Of a stretch of 64,000 nucleotides of DNA, positions 9,087 through 18,233 are shown one piece after another. Numbering within the stretch: the stretch's first letter is position 1; every line of letters begins with the position of its first letter. Below the pieces are notes generated by a model. That model saw nothing but the letters and a program-made list of their open reading frames with translations, had not been told where the DNA came from and did no database searches. The position numbers were made by a program, and so were the translations under genes. Location: the NCBI GenBank assembly GCA_013298895.1, contig JAAFJM010000002.1:217314-281313 (forward strand), written 5' to 3'. This DNA comes from Bacteroidota bacterium (GTDB lineage Bacteria; Bacteroidota; Bacteroidia; UKL13-3).

Positions 9087-9563
9087 TATTGTTAGTTGAT
9101 GGTTGTTTGTTGTCAGTTGATAGGTTGTTGAACGGAGCCGAAACGAAAAAGCAACACTGAATAATGAATAAAAAATTTTGAATTTTGAAGGAAGTTTTGA
9201 TAAAAAGTTAAGTTTAATTTGCAGGTTTGTTATTTTAATCGGACTAAATCAGTACTTTGTAGAATTTTCCATTAAAATTTACCATAATTTTTTTTAGAAC
9301 AACAAACTAAGAAATCCACTAGAATATATTCGATTAGGTTAATTATTTGTAGCTTACTTTTATTTACAAACACATTTGCTGTTGTAACGGCACAAAATGC
9401 AACTGATACTTTAGTTATAAAAAAAGAAAGTAATAAAGAAACAGTTCCAATCATTAAAAAGAAGGTACATAATCCAATTAGAACGCCAATTATAATTGTT
9501 ACTACCATAAATGGTATAGAGCCCTTATTGTATTTTTACAATATCAAGGAAAAAGTTAATCAA
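9087..9563. other. 477-bp intergenic region between thiolase and sppA
   Basis: This is the longest stretch without a confident gene. It holds the dispersed repeat at 9092-9123, an AT-rich segment with short direct repeats (ATTTTGAATTTTGAAGG), and an open frame on the plus strand from 9288 that lacks a normal start codon and is listed separately. The 78-aa minus-strand ORF of the track (9272-9508) is hydrophobic because it is antisense to that frame's signal-like segment and low-complexity sequence; I see no reason to call it. Confidence 0.6.
9092..9123 (+). repeat. Dispersed 32-bp repeat, copy A
   Basis: TTAGTTGATGGTTGTTTGTT and the following 12 bases (GTCAGTTGATAG) match 30 of 32 positions of the minus strand at 42677-42708. 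Both copies sit in intergenic DNA right beside a gene end. Confidence 0.75.
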
Positions 9564-9635
9564 CTATTGTACGTTGATATCAAAACTCATTCGGGCTTGT
9601 ACACCGCGGTAATGCATGAGTTTTTCAATACTGTT
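9288..9635 (+). pseudogene. Start-less small secreted-protein-like ORF
   Basis: An open plus-strand frame of about 115 codons with no ATG, GTG or TTG at its beginning. It encodes what looks like a signal peptide (IRLIICSLLLFTNTFAVVTAQ) followed by a charged linker (KKESNKETVPIIKKK) and NPIRTPIIIVTTINGIEP. An in-frame TAA at 9285 precedes it, next to a run of eight T bases, so a 5' frameshift or truncation is possible. Its last roughly 70 bases run antisense into the end of sppA. Most likely a decayed small gene; an unusual ATT start or chance are alternatives. Confidence 0.3.
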
Positions 9636-11333
9636 AATTAACTTAAACTGCTCAGGTGTTAAACTCTTTTTAGCAAAATACATATTTGCTTGTTCCGATA
9701 CATCTGAAAATAAATTTTGAAGAGGGTTTTTTAATTCTGGGAAACTTACTGTTCTGTAATCCGTTAGTTTTGCTTTGTTTTTAGCTATTTCAAGGGCTTT
9801 ATCTAAACCACCAAATTCGTCTACCAACCCTATCTTTTTAGCATCTAATCCTACCCAAACTCTTCCCTGTGCAATGCTATCTACTTGTTCTTTTTTTAGC
9901 TTTCTTCCTTCAGCTACTTTGGTAATAAAATCCTCGTAAATTCTATCAACACCTTTTTGAATAATTGCTCTTTCGGCAGGTGTTAGAGGCCTATCAATGG
10001 AACCTAAATCAGCATATTCTCCAAACTTTACAGTTTCTACGTTTACTCCAATTTTATTATTCAAAAGTTCTTTTGCATTTATCATTAATCCAAATACACC
10101 AATAGAACCAGTTATGGTATTTGGTTCAGCTACTATTACATCAGCTGGAGCAGCTATATAATATCCACCACTAGCCGCTACACTTGCCATACTTACCACA
10201 ATTGGCTTTACTTTTTTAGCCAAAATTACTTCGCGCCAAATTACATCGCTTGCCATGGCACTTCCTCCTGGCGAATTGATACGTAAAACAATGGCTTTAT
10301 AATTATTATCCAATCTTACTTTTTTAATGGCTTTAGCAATAGTTTCGCTACCCATTGCATCGTCTGTACTTTCGCCACTAATTATCTCTCCATCACAGTA
10401 TATGATAGCTATTTTATCTTCGCTAGTTGAGATATTTATTTTAGGCGTTTTACTGTATTTTCCAAAAGTAACTATATTCACTTTTTCTTCATTTGAAGTA
10501 TTCGCCAGCTTTTTAAGTTCAGTTTCTATTTCGTCATCGTATTTTAAACCATCAGCTATACCAAGATTTACTGCGTCTTGCGGATGTTGAATCAATAATT
10601 GGTTAATAATATTTTCTATTTCAGTACTTGATTTTTTTCGTGCAGATGCTATTCCATTAACCATGGTATAATAAATGCTACCCAAATAAGAGCTAATTTG
10701 TTCTCTGTTTGCATTACTCATTTTATCAGCGATTAAAGGTTCGCCTGCCGATTTAAATTTACCATGACGAATCAATTCAGGATTTACGCCTACTTTTTCG
10801 AACATGGTTTTTAAATAAACTACACTGCTTGATAAACCATTTAATATTAACTCGCCTGCAGGATTCAAATACACTTTATTGGCCACAGAGCTTAAATAGT
10901 ATGATTTTTGGTCGGCTAATTCGCCATACGCCAAAATGAATTTTTTAGTTTTTTTAAATTCAATCAGTTCATTTCTTATTTCTTCTAAAGTAGCAAAGCT
11001 GTTCATATTAATGCCCATTACCAAATAAATACCTTTAATATTATCATCGGCAGCGGCTTTTTTAATATTAGCTAAAATATCATCTAAGCCTGCATCTTCT
11101 TTACTTTCAAAAGTTTGAAAATTAAAGTTTTTTAAAATATTCTCAGTTGTTCTTTCTGGAATCAAATAGTTAAGATCCAATTTTAAAATGGAATTATTGG
11201 GTACTTTAACTTCTTCCTTATTGCCACTTGAGGCTAAGCCTGCTATAGTTGCTATTAGGATAAAAAACAACACCACGCCACTTATTATAAATCCTAACAT
11301 ACTGGCAAACATAAATTTGAAAAACTGCTTCAT
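9564..11333 (-). CDS. sppA: Signal peptide peptidase SppA, 67K type
   Basis: 589 residues, the long two-domain form (S49 family). An N-terminal membrane anchor (MLGFIISGVVLFFILIATIAGLA) places it in the inner membrane with the active site outside. The catalytic Lys lies in RHGKFKSAGEPL (about residue 200) in the first domain and the nucleophilic Ser in SVAASGGYYIAAPAD in the second, preceded by INSPGGSAMAS. It degrades cleaved signal peptides and possibly membrane proteins. It is transcribed alone; a decayed ORF converges on its 3' end. Confidence 0.95.
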   Translation of the reverse strand: MKQFFKFMFASMLGFIISGVVLFFILIATIAGLASSGNKEEVKVPNNSILKLDLNYLIPERTTENILKNFNFQTFESKEDAGLDDILANIKKAAADDNIKGIYLVMGINMNSFATLEEIRNELIEFKKTKKFILAYGELADQKSYYLSSVANKVYLNPAGELILNGLSSSVVYLKTMFEKVGVNPELIRHGKFKSAGEPLIADKMSNANREQISSYLGSIYYTMVNGIASARKKSSTEIENIINQLLIQHPQDAVNLGIADGLKYDDEIETELKKLANTSNEEKVNIVTFGKYSKTPKINISTSEDKIAIIYCDGEIISGESTDDAMGSETIAKAIKKVRLDNNYKAIVLRINSPGGSAMASDVIWREVILAKKVKPIVVSMASVAASGGYYIAAPADVIVAEPNTITGSIGVFGLMINAKELLNNKIGVNVETVKFGEYADLGSIDRPLTPAERAIIQKGVDRIYEDFITKVAEGRKLKKEQVDSIAQGRVWVGLDAKKIGLVDEFGGLDKALEIAKNKAKLTDYRTVSFPELKNPLQNLFSDVSEQANMYFAKKSLTPEQFKLINSIEKLMHYRGVQARMSFDINVQ

Positions 11334-11447
11334 AAATTTTTATTGATTAATTGCGCAGCTAATATAGCTTAATAATAAAATAACAGCCCAAATTATTGTT
11401 GGAACGAGGCAGCAAAAAGATAAAAGGTATAAATGAATGATGACTAA

Positions 11448-12047
11448 CTACTTTTTCTTTAACCAACCCGTAATACTCATGCGCTGTTTTTGGGTAACTA
11501 ATACTTCATGAGGCATTTCATTGCTTTTAAACAAAACAGTTGTTCCTTGTTTGGGCTCAATGATTTGTGCGTTACTGTTATGATTGTTATAAACCAAAAG
11601 TTCACCACCATCATGAGATTGCCAGTCTATATTTAAGTAGCTTATTAAAGAAAAAGCTCTGCTTGTATCGTTTTTAAACTGATCGATGTGTTTGATGTAA
11701 AAACTTCCTTTTACATAAAGTGTATAATGAAATTCGTAATCTGTAATACCTGCATAGCAACTCATGTTTAGGTATTTAATAAAATTTTCTATTTGAATAA
11801 AAAACTCATTTTCAGCTTGGTTATTATTATTTTTATCTAACCAATAAATGGCATCACCTCTTATAGCTAAATTATGATTTGGATTTTGAGAGTTACCTGT
11901 GCCAGCGGCTAATAACAAACTATTTTTATTAAGTAAAACAAGGCTGTCTTTTAATTTATTTGCCAACCCATTAGTTAAAAAATTTGATACAATACCAATC
12001 CTGTTTTCAATATAACTACCAATTAAGGCTTCAAACACATCATCCAT
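11448..12047 (-). CDS. 2-oxoglutarate/Fe(II)-dependent oxygenase (prolyl 4-hydroxylase-like)
   Basis: 199 residues. The double-stranded beta-helix core carries the iron triad HxD...H in YIKHIDQF and MPHEVLV, and an Arg for 2-oxoglutarate in QRMSITGW, with GGELLVY between. This fits 2OG-Fe(II) oxygenases of the prolyl/EGL-9 hydroxylase superfamily. Substrate unknown; bacterial relatives hydroxylate ribosomal or translation proteins. It is divergent from the exonuclease/GIY-YIG gene across about 150 bp. Confidence 0.85.
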   Translation of the reverse strand: MDDVFEALIGSYIENRIGIVSNFLTNGLANKLKDSLVLLNKNSLLLAAGTGNSQNPNHNLAIRGDAIYWLDKNNNNQAENEFFIQIENFIKYLNMSCYAGITDYEFHYTLYVKGSFYIKHIDQFKNDTSRAFSLISYLNIDWQSHDGGELLVYNNHNSNAQIIEPKQGTTVLFKSNEMPHEVLVTQKQRMSITGWLKKK

Positions 12048-12201
12048 TACGCCACCATACCCTATTTTATTGGTATTTTTACAAGATAACTAATTAAATG
12101 CCAATATTTCTATTTTTATAAAAACATGCATTTTAAAAACTTTCTAAATTTTAAACGTGATATTTAAATTAAAATATATTTGATTAATATTACAGCCTAA
12201 T

Positions 12202-13554
12202 ATGTATGCAATAGTTGATATTGAAACTACAGGCGGGCACGCTTCAACCAATGGAATAACCGAAATCTGTATTTTTATTTTTGATGGTGAAAAAGTAATT
12301 AACGAATACCAAACTTTAATAAATCCGGGAATGGAAATACCCCGATTTATTGAATCGCTTACTGGTATTAGCAACGAAATGGTAGCTACTGCTCCATATT
12401 TTAACGAAGTGGCTCATCAAATTTACACCCTGCTCAAAGACAATATTTTTGTAGCACATAATGTTAATTTTGACTACTCATTTATCAAACATTCGCTTGG
12501 GTTATGTGGCTTTCAACTTAATACCAGCAAACTTTGTACTGTTAGGTTAAGCCGAAAAATTATTCCAGGTTATGCTAGCTATAGTTTAGGTAATTTATGT
12601 GGGTATTTAAATATCCCAATGTTCGATAGGCACAGGGCTAAAGGTGATGCTGCGGCTACAGTAAAACTATTTGAAATTTTACTTGAGCAAGACAGCAATG
12701 GAGATATTGAAAAAATGCTTAAAAAAGGTTCAAAGGAGCAGTCATTGCCTCCTAATTTACCTAAACAACAATTTGAAAAACTACCTTCAAAACCTGGCAT
12801 ATATTATTTTCATAATCAAGAAGGAAAAATAGTTTATATAGGCAAGGCTATTAATATTAAAAGTAGGGTAAGCAGCCACTTTTCAAACAATTCAACCAAT
12901 AAACAGAAGCAAGATTTTTTAAGAGAAATTCATAGCCTTTCATTTGAGGAAACCTCTACAGAACTTTTGGCTCTTATACTCGAATCGCACGAAATTAAAG
13001 CTCATTGGCCAGCGTTTAATAAAGCACAAAAAAAATATGATGCCAAATATGGTTTATACGACTACATAGATAGAAGCGGTATAATTAGATTGGGAATTGA
13101 AATTATTGGAAAACATAGACATACCAAACCGCTAATTGAATACAGTTCAAAAACAGAAGCTATTGAACACATTCAACAAATGGTGGAGGTATTTGAATTA
13201 TGTCCTCAATTTTGCGGTGTTCAGCAAGTTTGTATTAACTCAAACTGCGATTGCAAACAACCCATCTCCCTATATGAATACAATGCAAAAGTAAATGATT
13301 TAATAGTTCAATTAAGCAATAAAGAAAGTTACTTAATAATTGACAAAGGACGAACTAAAAATGAGTTTTCAGCTATTTATGTGAGTAAGGGTAAATTTAT
13401 TGGCATGGGATATATTCCTGTTGAAGTTCCAAGAGACAACCTTGATGAAATCATCCATTTTATTAAAAAATATAAAGAGAATTTTTTTATTTTGAAACAA
13501 ATAGAATTATTTGCTTTGGCTAATCCCGAAAAAGTGATTGAAGTAACGGATTAA
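12202..13554 (+). CDS. Exonuclease (DnaQ-like) and GIY-YIG nuclease fusion protein
   Basis: 450 residues. Residues 1-165 form a DEDDh 3'-5' exonuclease: ExoI motif VDIETTGG, ExoII HNVNFDYSF, ExoIII HRAKGDAAAT. After a linker, residues about 195-275 are a GIY-YIG domain (KPGIYYFHNQEGKIVYIGKA with SRVSSHF). Further on, about residues 330-352, is a five-cysteine cluster (CPQFCGVQQVCINSNCDC) that recalls the Fe-S cysteine group of UvrC/Cho. The layout matches the DNA polymerase III epsilon-like/UvrC-N-like proteins found in several bacteria and thought to act in DNA repair. No RuvC-like second nuclease of UvrC is present. Confidence 0.88.
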   Translation: MYAIVDIETTGGHASTNGITEICIFIFDGEKVINEYQTLINPGMEIPRFIESLTGISNEMVATAPYFNEVAHQIYTLLKDNIFVAHNVNFDYSFIKHSLGLCGFQLNTSKLCTVRLSRKIIPGYASYSLGNLCGYLNIPMFDRHRAKGDAAATVKLFEILLEQDSNGDIEKMLKKGSKEQSLPPNLPKQQFEKLPSKPGIYYFHNQEGKIVYIGKAINIKSRVSSHFSNNSTNKQKQDFLREIHSLSFEETSTELLALILESHEIKAHWPAFNKAQKKYDAKYGLYDYIDRSGIIRLGIEIIGKHRHTKPLIEYSSKTEAIEHIQQMVEVFELCPQFCGVQQVCINSNCDCKQPISLYEYNAKVNDLIVQLSNKESYLIIDKGRTKNEFSAIYVSKGKFIGMGYIPVEVPRDNLDEIIHFIKKYKENFFILKQIELFALANPEKVIEVTD

Positions 13555-13562
13555 TTTAAAAA

Positions 13563-14591
13563 TTATCTTACCAAAATCACGTTACCATCAACTGCTTTTT
13601 TTCTTCCGCTAGCAGTGGTAACTGTTATTTTATATGTGTAATTACCCAAAGCGCTTAATTGTCCATTATAGGTACCATCCCAGCCTTTATTTGTCCCCTC
13701 ATAAATAAGTCCACCAAAAGCATCAAAAATTTGCATAAAATAATCGGAATAATTAGAACCGATAGGCTCAAAAATATCGTTTAAATTATCATTGTTTGGT
13801 GAAAAAGCAGAAGGAATGTAGAGGTCAAGTTTATTCACCACATTATTGGTAATTGAAAACGTATCGCTACAATTAAAACTATTGTATGCCGTTAGTTTAA
13901 TAGTGTTCAATCCTATTAAATTGAGAATAAAACTAATTGTTGGTTGATTTTGATTCATTGGCATATTATTGATATCCCAAACCCATTTATTTATAGTTAA
14001 ATCGGTGGCAGTAAATTGAATTTCATCGCCAATTATCCAATCATTTATTTGGTTCGCTGTAAAAGCAGCATTTGGCTTACTAATAACAGTAACTGTTTTA
14101 AAAACAGTATCACTTCTACAGCCATTATTTTCACCAATTACATAATAAGTTTTAGTGTTTTGTATTTTTTCAACAATGGCATTTCCTGTACTTCCATTGC
14201 TCCAAACATAATTAATACTTCCAGAAGCTTGGACTGCAATTAATGAGTCGGCACAAACTAAATCTGGACCAATAATAACAACTTGAGGTTTACTTTGAAT
14301 TAGAATACTGTCTGTTACCATTTCACCTACACAACTTGCACCGTTTGTTTCAGTAACTGAAAGTGTAAAAACACCAGCTAAACTCCCCCAATTAACAAGG
14401 ATATTACTTGTGCCCTGCCCTCCAATTATTGCACCTCCTGTAACTTGCCAGTTATATGAGGACCCCATGGTTTCATTTACCTTGTAACGAACATTATTTT
14501 CATTTACACAAACTGTATCAAAATACTGCGCATAGCCTTTATAATTAAAGGCTAACACAAATAATAATGATATGTAAATGTACTTTTTCAA
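13563..14591 (-). CDS. Secreted protein with gliding-motility-type (T9SS type B) C-terminal domain
   Basis: 342 residues with a signal peptide (MKKYIYISLLFVLAFNYKGYAQ). The middle has Ig/PKD-like beta segments. The C-terminal about 90 residues (LYIPSAFSPNNDNLNDIFEP, then FDAFGGLIYEG, GWDGTYNG and TYKITV) are the CHU_C / gliding-motility-associated C-terminal domain used as a type B sorting signal for the T9SS. The protein is therefore predicted to be exported through SprA and anchored or released at the surface. It lies 12 bases downstream of the PKD-domain gene, probably one transcription unit. The ligand is unknown. Confidence 0.85.
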   Translation of the reverse strand: MKKYIYISLLFVLAFNYKGYAQYFDTVCVNENNVRYKVNETMGSSYNWQVTGGAIIGGQGTSNILVNWGSLAGVFTLSVTETNGASCVGEMVTDSILIQSKPQVVIIGPDLVCADSLIAVQASGSINYVWSNGSTGNAIVEKIQNTKTYYVIGENNGCRSDTVFKTVTVISKPNAAFTANQINDWIIGDEIQFTATDLTINKWVWDINNMPMNQNQPTISFILNLIGLNTIKLTAYNSFNCSDTFSITNNVVNKLDLYIPSAFSPNNDNLNDIFEPIGSNYSDYFMQIFDAFGGLIYEGTNKGWDGTYNGQLSALGNYTYKITVTTASGRKKAVDGNVILVR

Positions 14592-14603
14592 ATATATTTT
14601 TAA

Positions 14604-15752
14604 TTAATAAACTGATATAATTTGACTAGTAATGGGTGGTTGATTAATGGTAATTGTTTTATAAATAGTTTTGGTACAACCTAAATTACTTGTGGCTGTT
14701 AAGCTTACGGTATAATTATTTGCACTACTATAAATTTTGGTAAATGAGGATGCTGAATTAGTGCTGGTGCTGCCGTCTCCAAATACCCAATTATAGTTTA
14801 ATATACTGCCACTAGAAATGGTGGTGTTATTAGTAAATAAAGTAGAGCCACCTAAACAAAAATTGCTTGTAGAAAAATCAACATTTGGAATAGTACCACT
14901 GATTACGTTATAACTATAATTATTATTAAAATTATTATTTATGTTTAATGAACTTAAATCGCAATAAGTTTGATTGACCACACCATTAGGGGCTAATTTA
15001 TTGATATTATATTTTGAAGTAAATACGTAGAAATATACCGTACCTATAACAATAGGTGTTGGAATTTTAGCGTAGCCATTTAATCCCACAAACTGAGCCT
15101 GAACAAGACTAGAAGATGCAAAATTTGCATTTGATGAATAACGTAAATATACATTTTCAGTGCTATTTAAAAGCTGATTAGCCGTTAATAAAATACTAAC
15201 GGAATCACCATTGGTACATACCGTATTTGGAGATTGAGAACTAACAGAAATGGCAGTTGGATTAAAATTAGTTTCCCAAACGGCCATGTAATTATTCCCA
15301 GTTGAGTCTCCAATATTAAAAGTATAATACCTATTTGCTACAACAGCAGGTAGTTTACCTGAGTTTCCGTTACCAAAGCCTCCTGCTGTATTGTTATACA
15401 TGGCTCCAACCGTTGGGGTTGAGTTTGGAGAAATAATAGAATCGAAGGAGAAGATAGTTTGATTGGCGGCATATGGCCGCCATACAATATTGTAGTTAGG
15501 AGAGATAGAATCCCCAGTTGGAAACTCCCAAATTGCACTTCCACTATTTGCATTGTTATCGGCTTGAAATCTATATTGTCTTAATTTACCAAAATTATTT
15601 AAGTTAAATCTATCGTAAAAATTATACCTTTTTGCATTGGTGCCAAGCACAGTAGGTTGTGCCTTAATTTTATTAATAAAGCAAATACCAAAAACGATAA
15701 AAATTACACACAGTAATTGTTTCACCAAGAGTTTAAAATTTGGTGCTAACAT
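14604..15752 (-). CDS. Secreted PKD-domain protein
   Basis: 382 residues with a signal peptide (LLVKQLLCVIFIVFGICFINKIKAQ). A C-terminal PKD domain is clear (YNWVFGDGSTSTNSAS, YTVSLTATSNLGC). Low-complexity Asn/Ser-rich stretches fill the rest. It stops directly after the PKD domain (ITINQPP...), without the T9SS sorting domain that usually follows such repeats; the next gene supplies a type B domain. Likely a secreted or outer-surface adhesin-like protein. It may be a natural short protein or the 5' half of a once longer one. Confidence 0.75.
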   Translation of the reverse strand: MLAPNFKLLVKQLLCVIFIVFGICFINKIKAQPTVLGTNAKRYNFYDRFNLNNFGKLRQYRFQADNNANSGSAIWEFPTGDSISPNYNIVWRPYAANQTIFSFDSIISPNSTPTVGAMYNNTAGGFGNGNSGKLPAVVANRYYTFNIGDSTGNNYMAVWETNFNPTAISVSSQSPNTVCTNGDSVSILLTANQLLNSTENVYLRYSSNANFASSSLVQAQFVGLNGYAKIPTPIVIGTVYFYVFTSKYNINKLAPNGVVNQTYCDLSSLNINNNFNNNYSYNVISGTIPNVDFSTSNFCLGGSTLFTNNTTISSGSILNYNWVFGDGSTSTNSASSFTKIYSSANNYTVSLTATSNLGCTKTIYKTITINQPPITSQIISVY

Positions 15753-15788
15753 AATTATAATTTTTCACAATTACGATAATAAACCTAA

Positions 15789-16148
15789 CTATTTACCCTC
15801 TGTTTGTTCTAGTTTCCAGCTAAATAACATAGAGAGTTCTTTAGCTTTATCAATAGCTTTTGTTGAAACAACACCCTCAAAATTTTGGTTTACAGTTTCA
15901 CAAAAAAGGGTAAGCCATATATCGAAATGAGGTGATTTTATGTTTCTATTACTATGCGAATCATATATATTACCTTTAAAACCTGGTTTATCCAATAATA
16001 TAAAGTACCAAAATTCTTTCATTCTTGGTAAGTGATGTTCCCAATTAGTATTCTTAAAAAAAGGACCTATGGTAGTATCCTTTTTTACTTTTGTATAAAA
16101 ACTGTCAACTAATAAATCAATGTCTTGTATATTTGTAATATCTTTCAT
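15789..16148 (-). CDS. Group III truncated hemoglobin
   Basis: 119 residues, typical for TrHb3. Sequence features are DSFYTKVKKDTTIGPFF at the B/CD region, HHLPRMKEFWYFILL at helix E, and the proximal His in SPHFDIWLTLFCETVNQNFEG (helix F/G). The family binds heme and has been linked to oxygen, nitric oxide or peroxide chemistry at low oxygen. Transcribed alone or with the PKD gene 36 bases downstream; no respiratory gene is adjacent. Confidence 0.88.
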   Translation of the reverse strand: MKDITNIQDIDLLVDSFYTKVKKDTTIGPFFKNTNWEHHLPRMKEFWYFILLDKPGFKGNIYDSHSNRNIKSPHFDIWLTLFCETVNQNFEGVVSTKAIDKAKELSMLFSWKLEQTEGK

Positions 16149-16206
16149 AACAATAAAGGCTACTTAATTTTAAGCAGTCTTTATTAAAAATTATAGTAAT
16201 TAATTA

Positions 16207-17355
16207 TTATAATTTAGGAATAGGTGCAAGCTGCTGAATATTGATTGCAAAAGTAGCATTGAAGGTACTAAATTGCTCATTGGCAAATGAATGATTATAC
16301 TCAGCACCAAAAGCTGCCGGACCTAACTTAAATCTAAAACCCAAAGTACCTTTATAGGCTTGCGCTGCTTTGCTTGAAAATGAAATGGGGTCAGTTATAT
16401 TTTCGGTATATTCCTCTATATTCCCATTATTATTTCGCAATGATTTTATTGGAAAAATACCTTTCATAGCAACATCTGATGTGGCACTATGATAGGTTAC
16501 TCCAAGATAAGGAGTAAAAAAAAGTAGTTTTTTAGATACAATTACACCAGCTTGGTAACCTGATGTTTTTATAGTCAATTTTTGAGAATTTTTGTAATCG
16601 GAACTAGGCAGCGAACCTGGTAATGAGGAATTGGCGTTTAAAAAATTTTCTCCAAAAGTAAGTTCCAAATTATTTGTATTGTATGTAGCAATTGCAGCAA
16701 TATCTATTGGCAATTTTTCAACTCCCCAAATCCATTGAGATAAAGAGTGTTTTACCCCAAATCCAAATCCATTAGAAGTAAAATCGCCTGTTTGAATAGG
16801 CATAAGTCTTACCATAATTTCTGTTGATTTGATAATACCTAAACTAACCTGAATAAAAGGAGTTGTGCCAACTGATGCAAAACTTCCAGTACCTGAAAAT
16901 GAATTAATAGTATCAATATATAAACGTTGTGTGTTATCTAAAGGATTTAAAGTAGAAATAGCAAACCTAGAGCTATTGCCATCACCCATTATTGTAGGCT
17001 GTTTAGTATTAACATCACCACTTATGGGAGTAAGCAAAAAATTACTTTTTGAATCAGTATTTGCACCTATACTATTTAGAGTAAAAGTTTTCGAATCGTT
17101 ATTTACTAACGACCCACCAAAACCCACTTTAATATCGAAGCCAAGTAACCCTAATGGTTTCGCAGTGCTATACCAAGCGTCATTTATACCACTTGAAAGA
17201 CCTCTGCTAATGGGCTGTAAATAGCCGTTTACTAATTTATTGGCTTCCTCTTTTCCTGCTTTTAAAAATGAAGCGGCATCATTTTGTGCAAATAGTACTT
17301 TTGTAATAAATAAAATACTTGATGTAAATATTGTCTTGGTAAATAAGTGTTTCAT
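16207..17355 (-). CDS. DUF6588 outer-membrane protein
   Basis: 382 residues with a signal peptide (FTSSILFITKVLFAQ). The opening mature region (AASFLKAGKEEANKLVNGYLQPISRGLSSGINDAWYSTAKP) is the signature of DUF6588, a Bacteroidota family. Repeated amphipathic strands and a terminal aromatic-rich strand suggest an outer-membrane barrel. No function is known. Confidence 0.75.
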   Translation of the reverse strand: MKHLFTKTIFTSSILFITKVLFAQNDAASFLKAGKEEANKLVNGYLQPISRGLSSGINDAWYSTAKPLGLLGFDIKVGFGGSLVNNDSKTFTLNSIGANTDSKSNFLLTPISGDVNTKQPTIMGDGNSSRFAISTLNPLDNTQRLYIDTINSFSGTGSFASVGTTPFIQVSLGIIKSTEIMVRLMPIQTGDFTSNGFGFGVKHSLSQWIWGVEKLPIDIAAIATYNTNNLELTFGENFLNANSSLPGSLPSSDYKNSQKLTIKTSGYQAGVIVSKKLLFFTPYLGVTYHSATSDVAMKGIFPIKSLRNNNGNIEEYTENITDPISFSSKAAQAYKGTLGFRFKLGPAAFGAEYNHSFANEQFSTFNATFAINIQQLAPIPKL

Positions 17356-17545
17356 ACTTGTTATTTTTTATAACAAACATATATTTTTTTTACTATTTAG
17401 TGCAATATGGAATTTATTATTTATTCATAGAAGTTATTTAATAACCTTTTAAAATTTGTTGATTCGAATTTATATTATATTACTTAATGCTTTTCAAAAT
17501 GATAGCAGTATTACTATATTAATTTTCTAAAAAAACATTTGCAAT

Positions 17546-17582
17546 AAAAAAGCCCGAATCTATATGGAATCGGGCTATTTTT
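17546..17582 (-). terminator. Rho-independent terminator of marR-yceI (bidirectional shape)
   Basis: AGCCCGA and TCGGGCT arms close a 12-base loop, with A-runs on the left and T-runs on the right, so it can work on both strands. It lies just beyond the yceI stop at 17601. Confidence 0.8.
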
Positions 17583-17600
17583 TACAAAATTGACAACTAA

Positions 17601-18212
17601 TTATTTAGTAGCTACAACTCTAATTTTTACATTGAATTTATCATCGATCGCTTTATCGCCAATTCCTTCGAAGAAGTTTTTAGAGCCATATTTAATGTCG
17701 TAAGCAGTTCTATCAATATCGAAGTTAGCATTAGCTACTACTTCACCAGTTTTTTTAACTACTACAAAAGCAGGGAATTTTACTTCTTTAGTAATACCTT
17801 TAATAGTTAAATCAGCTACTACATTGTAGTTATCAGCACCAGCTTTAGCACCATTAATTGCTGAAGCAGATTTGATTTTTAAATTAGCTGTTTTAAAGTT
17901 ATCAACTGCAAAGAAATCAGCTGACTTTAAGTGACCCATTAATTTGTCGTTCCATTCGCCTGCAGGAAGGTCTGTACAAGCCATAGATGTCATGTCTACA
18001 TCAAAGCTACCACCAACTAATTTAGCGCCATTCAATTCAACTGTACCAGTTGCAAATTTTACTGTACCCATGTGCTCGCCAGTTACTTTTTTAGCGTGCC
18101 AGTTAAAAGTAGATTGTTCTGCACTTACTTTGTAAGATGTGTTTGCTGCTGGTTTGAATGCAACCGCTGCTAATGATAATGCTGCTACTGCAGCGATAAT
18201 TAACTTTTTCAT
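17601..18212 (-). CDS. YceI family lipid-binding periplasmic protein
   Basis: 203 residues. A signal peptide (MKKLIIAAVAALSLAAVAF) is followed by the YceI lipocalin-like barrel: YKVSAEQSTFNWHAKKVTGEHMGTV at the start, then LMGHLKSADFFAVDNFKTA and GITKEVKFPAFV. The family binds polyisoprenoid or other lipids in the periplasm. It sits 21 bases downstream of a MarR regulator on the same strand, so it is probably its regulated partner, and it ends in a clear hairpin terminator. Confidence 0.92.
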   Translation of the reverse strand: MKKLIIAAVAALSLAAVAFKPAANTSYKVSAEQSTFNWHAKKVTGEHMGTVKFATGTVELNGAKLVGGSFDVDMTSMACTDLPAGEWNDKLMGHLKSADFFAVDNFKTANLKIKSASAINGAKAGADNYNVVADLTIKGITKEVKFPAFVVVKKTGEVVANANFDIDRTAYDIKYGSKNFFEGIGDKAIDDKFNVKIRVVATK

Positions 18213-18233
18213 TTTTATTTTTTGTTTAGGTTT

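Noticed and set aside
9272-9508. 78-aa minus-strand hydrophobic ORF
   Set aside because: Antisense to the signal-peptide-like plus-strand frame; no homology that I recognise and hydrophobicity comes from AT-rich composition.
15637-15930. 97-aa plus-strand ORF
   Set aside because: Antisense to the globin 3' end and the PKD gene's signal peptide; both minus-strand genes are better supported.
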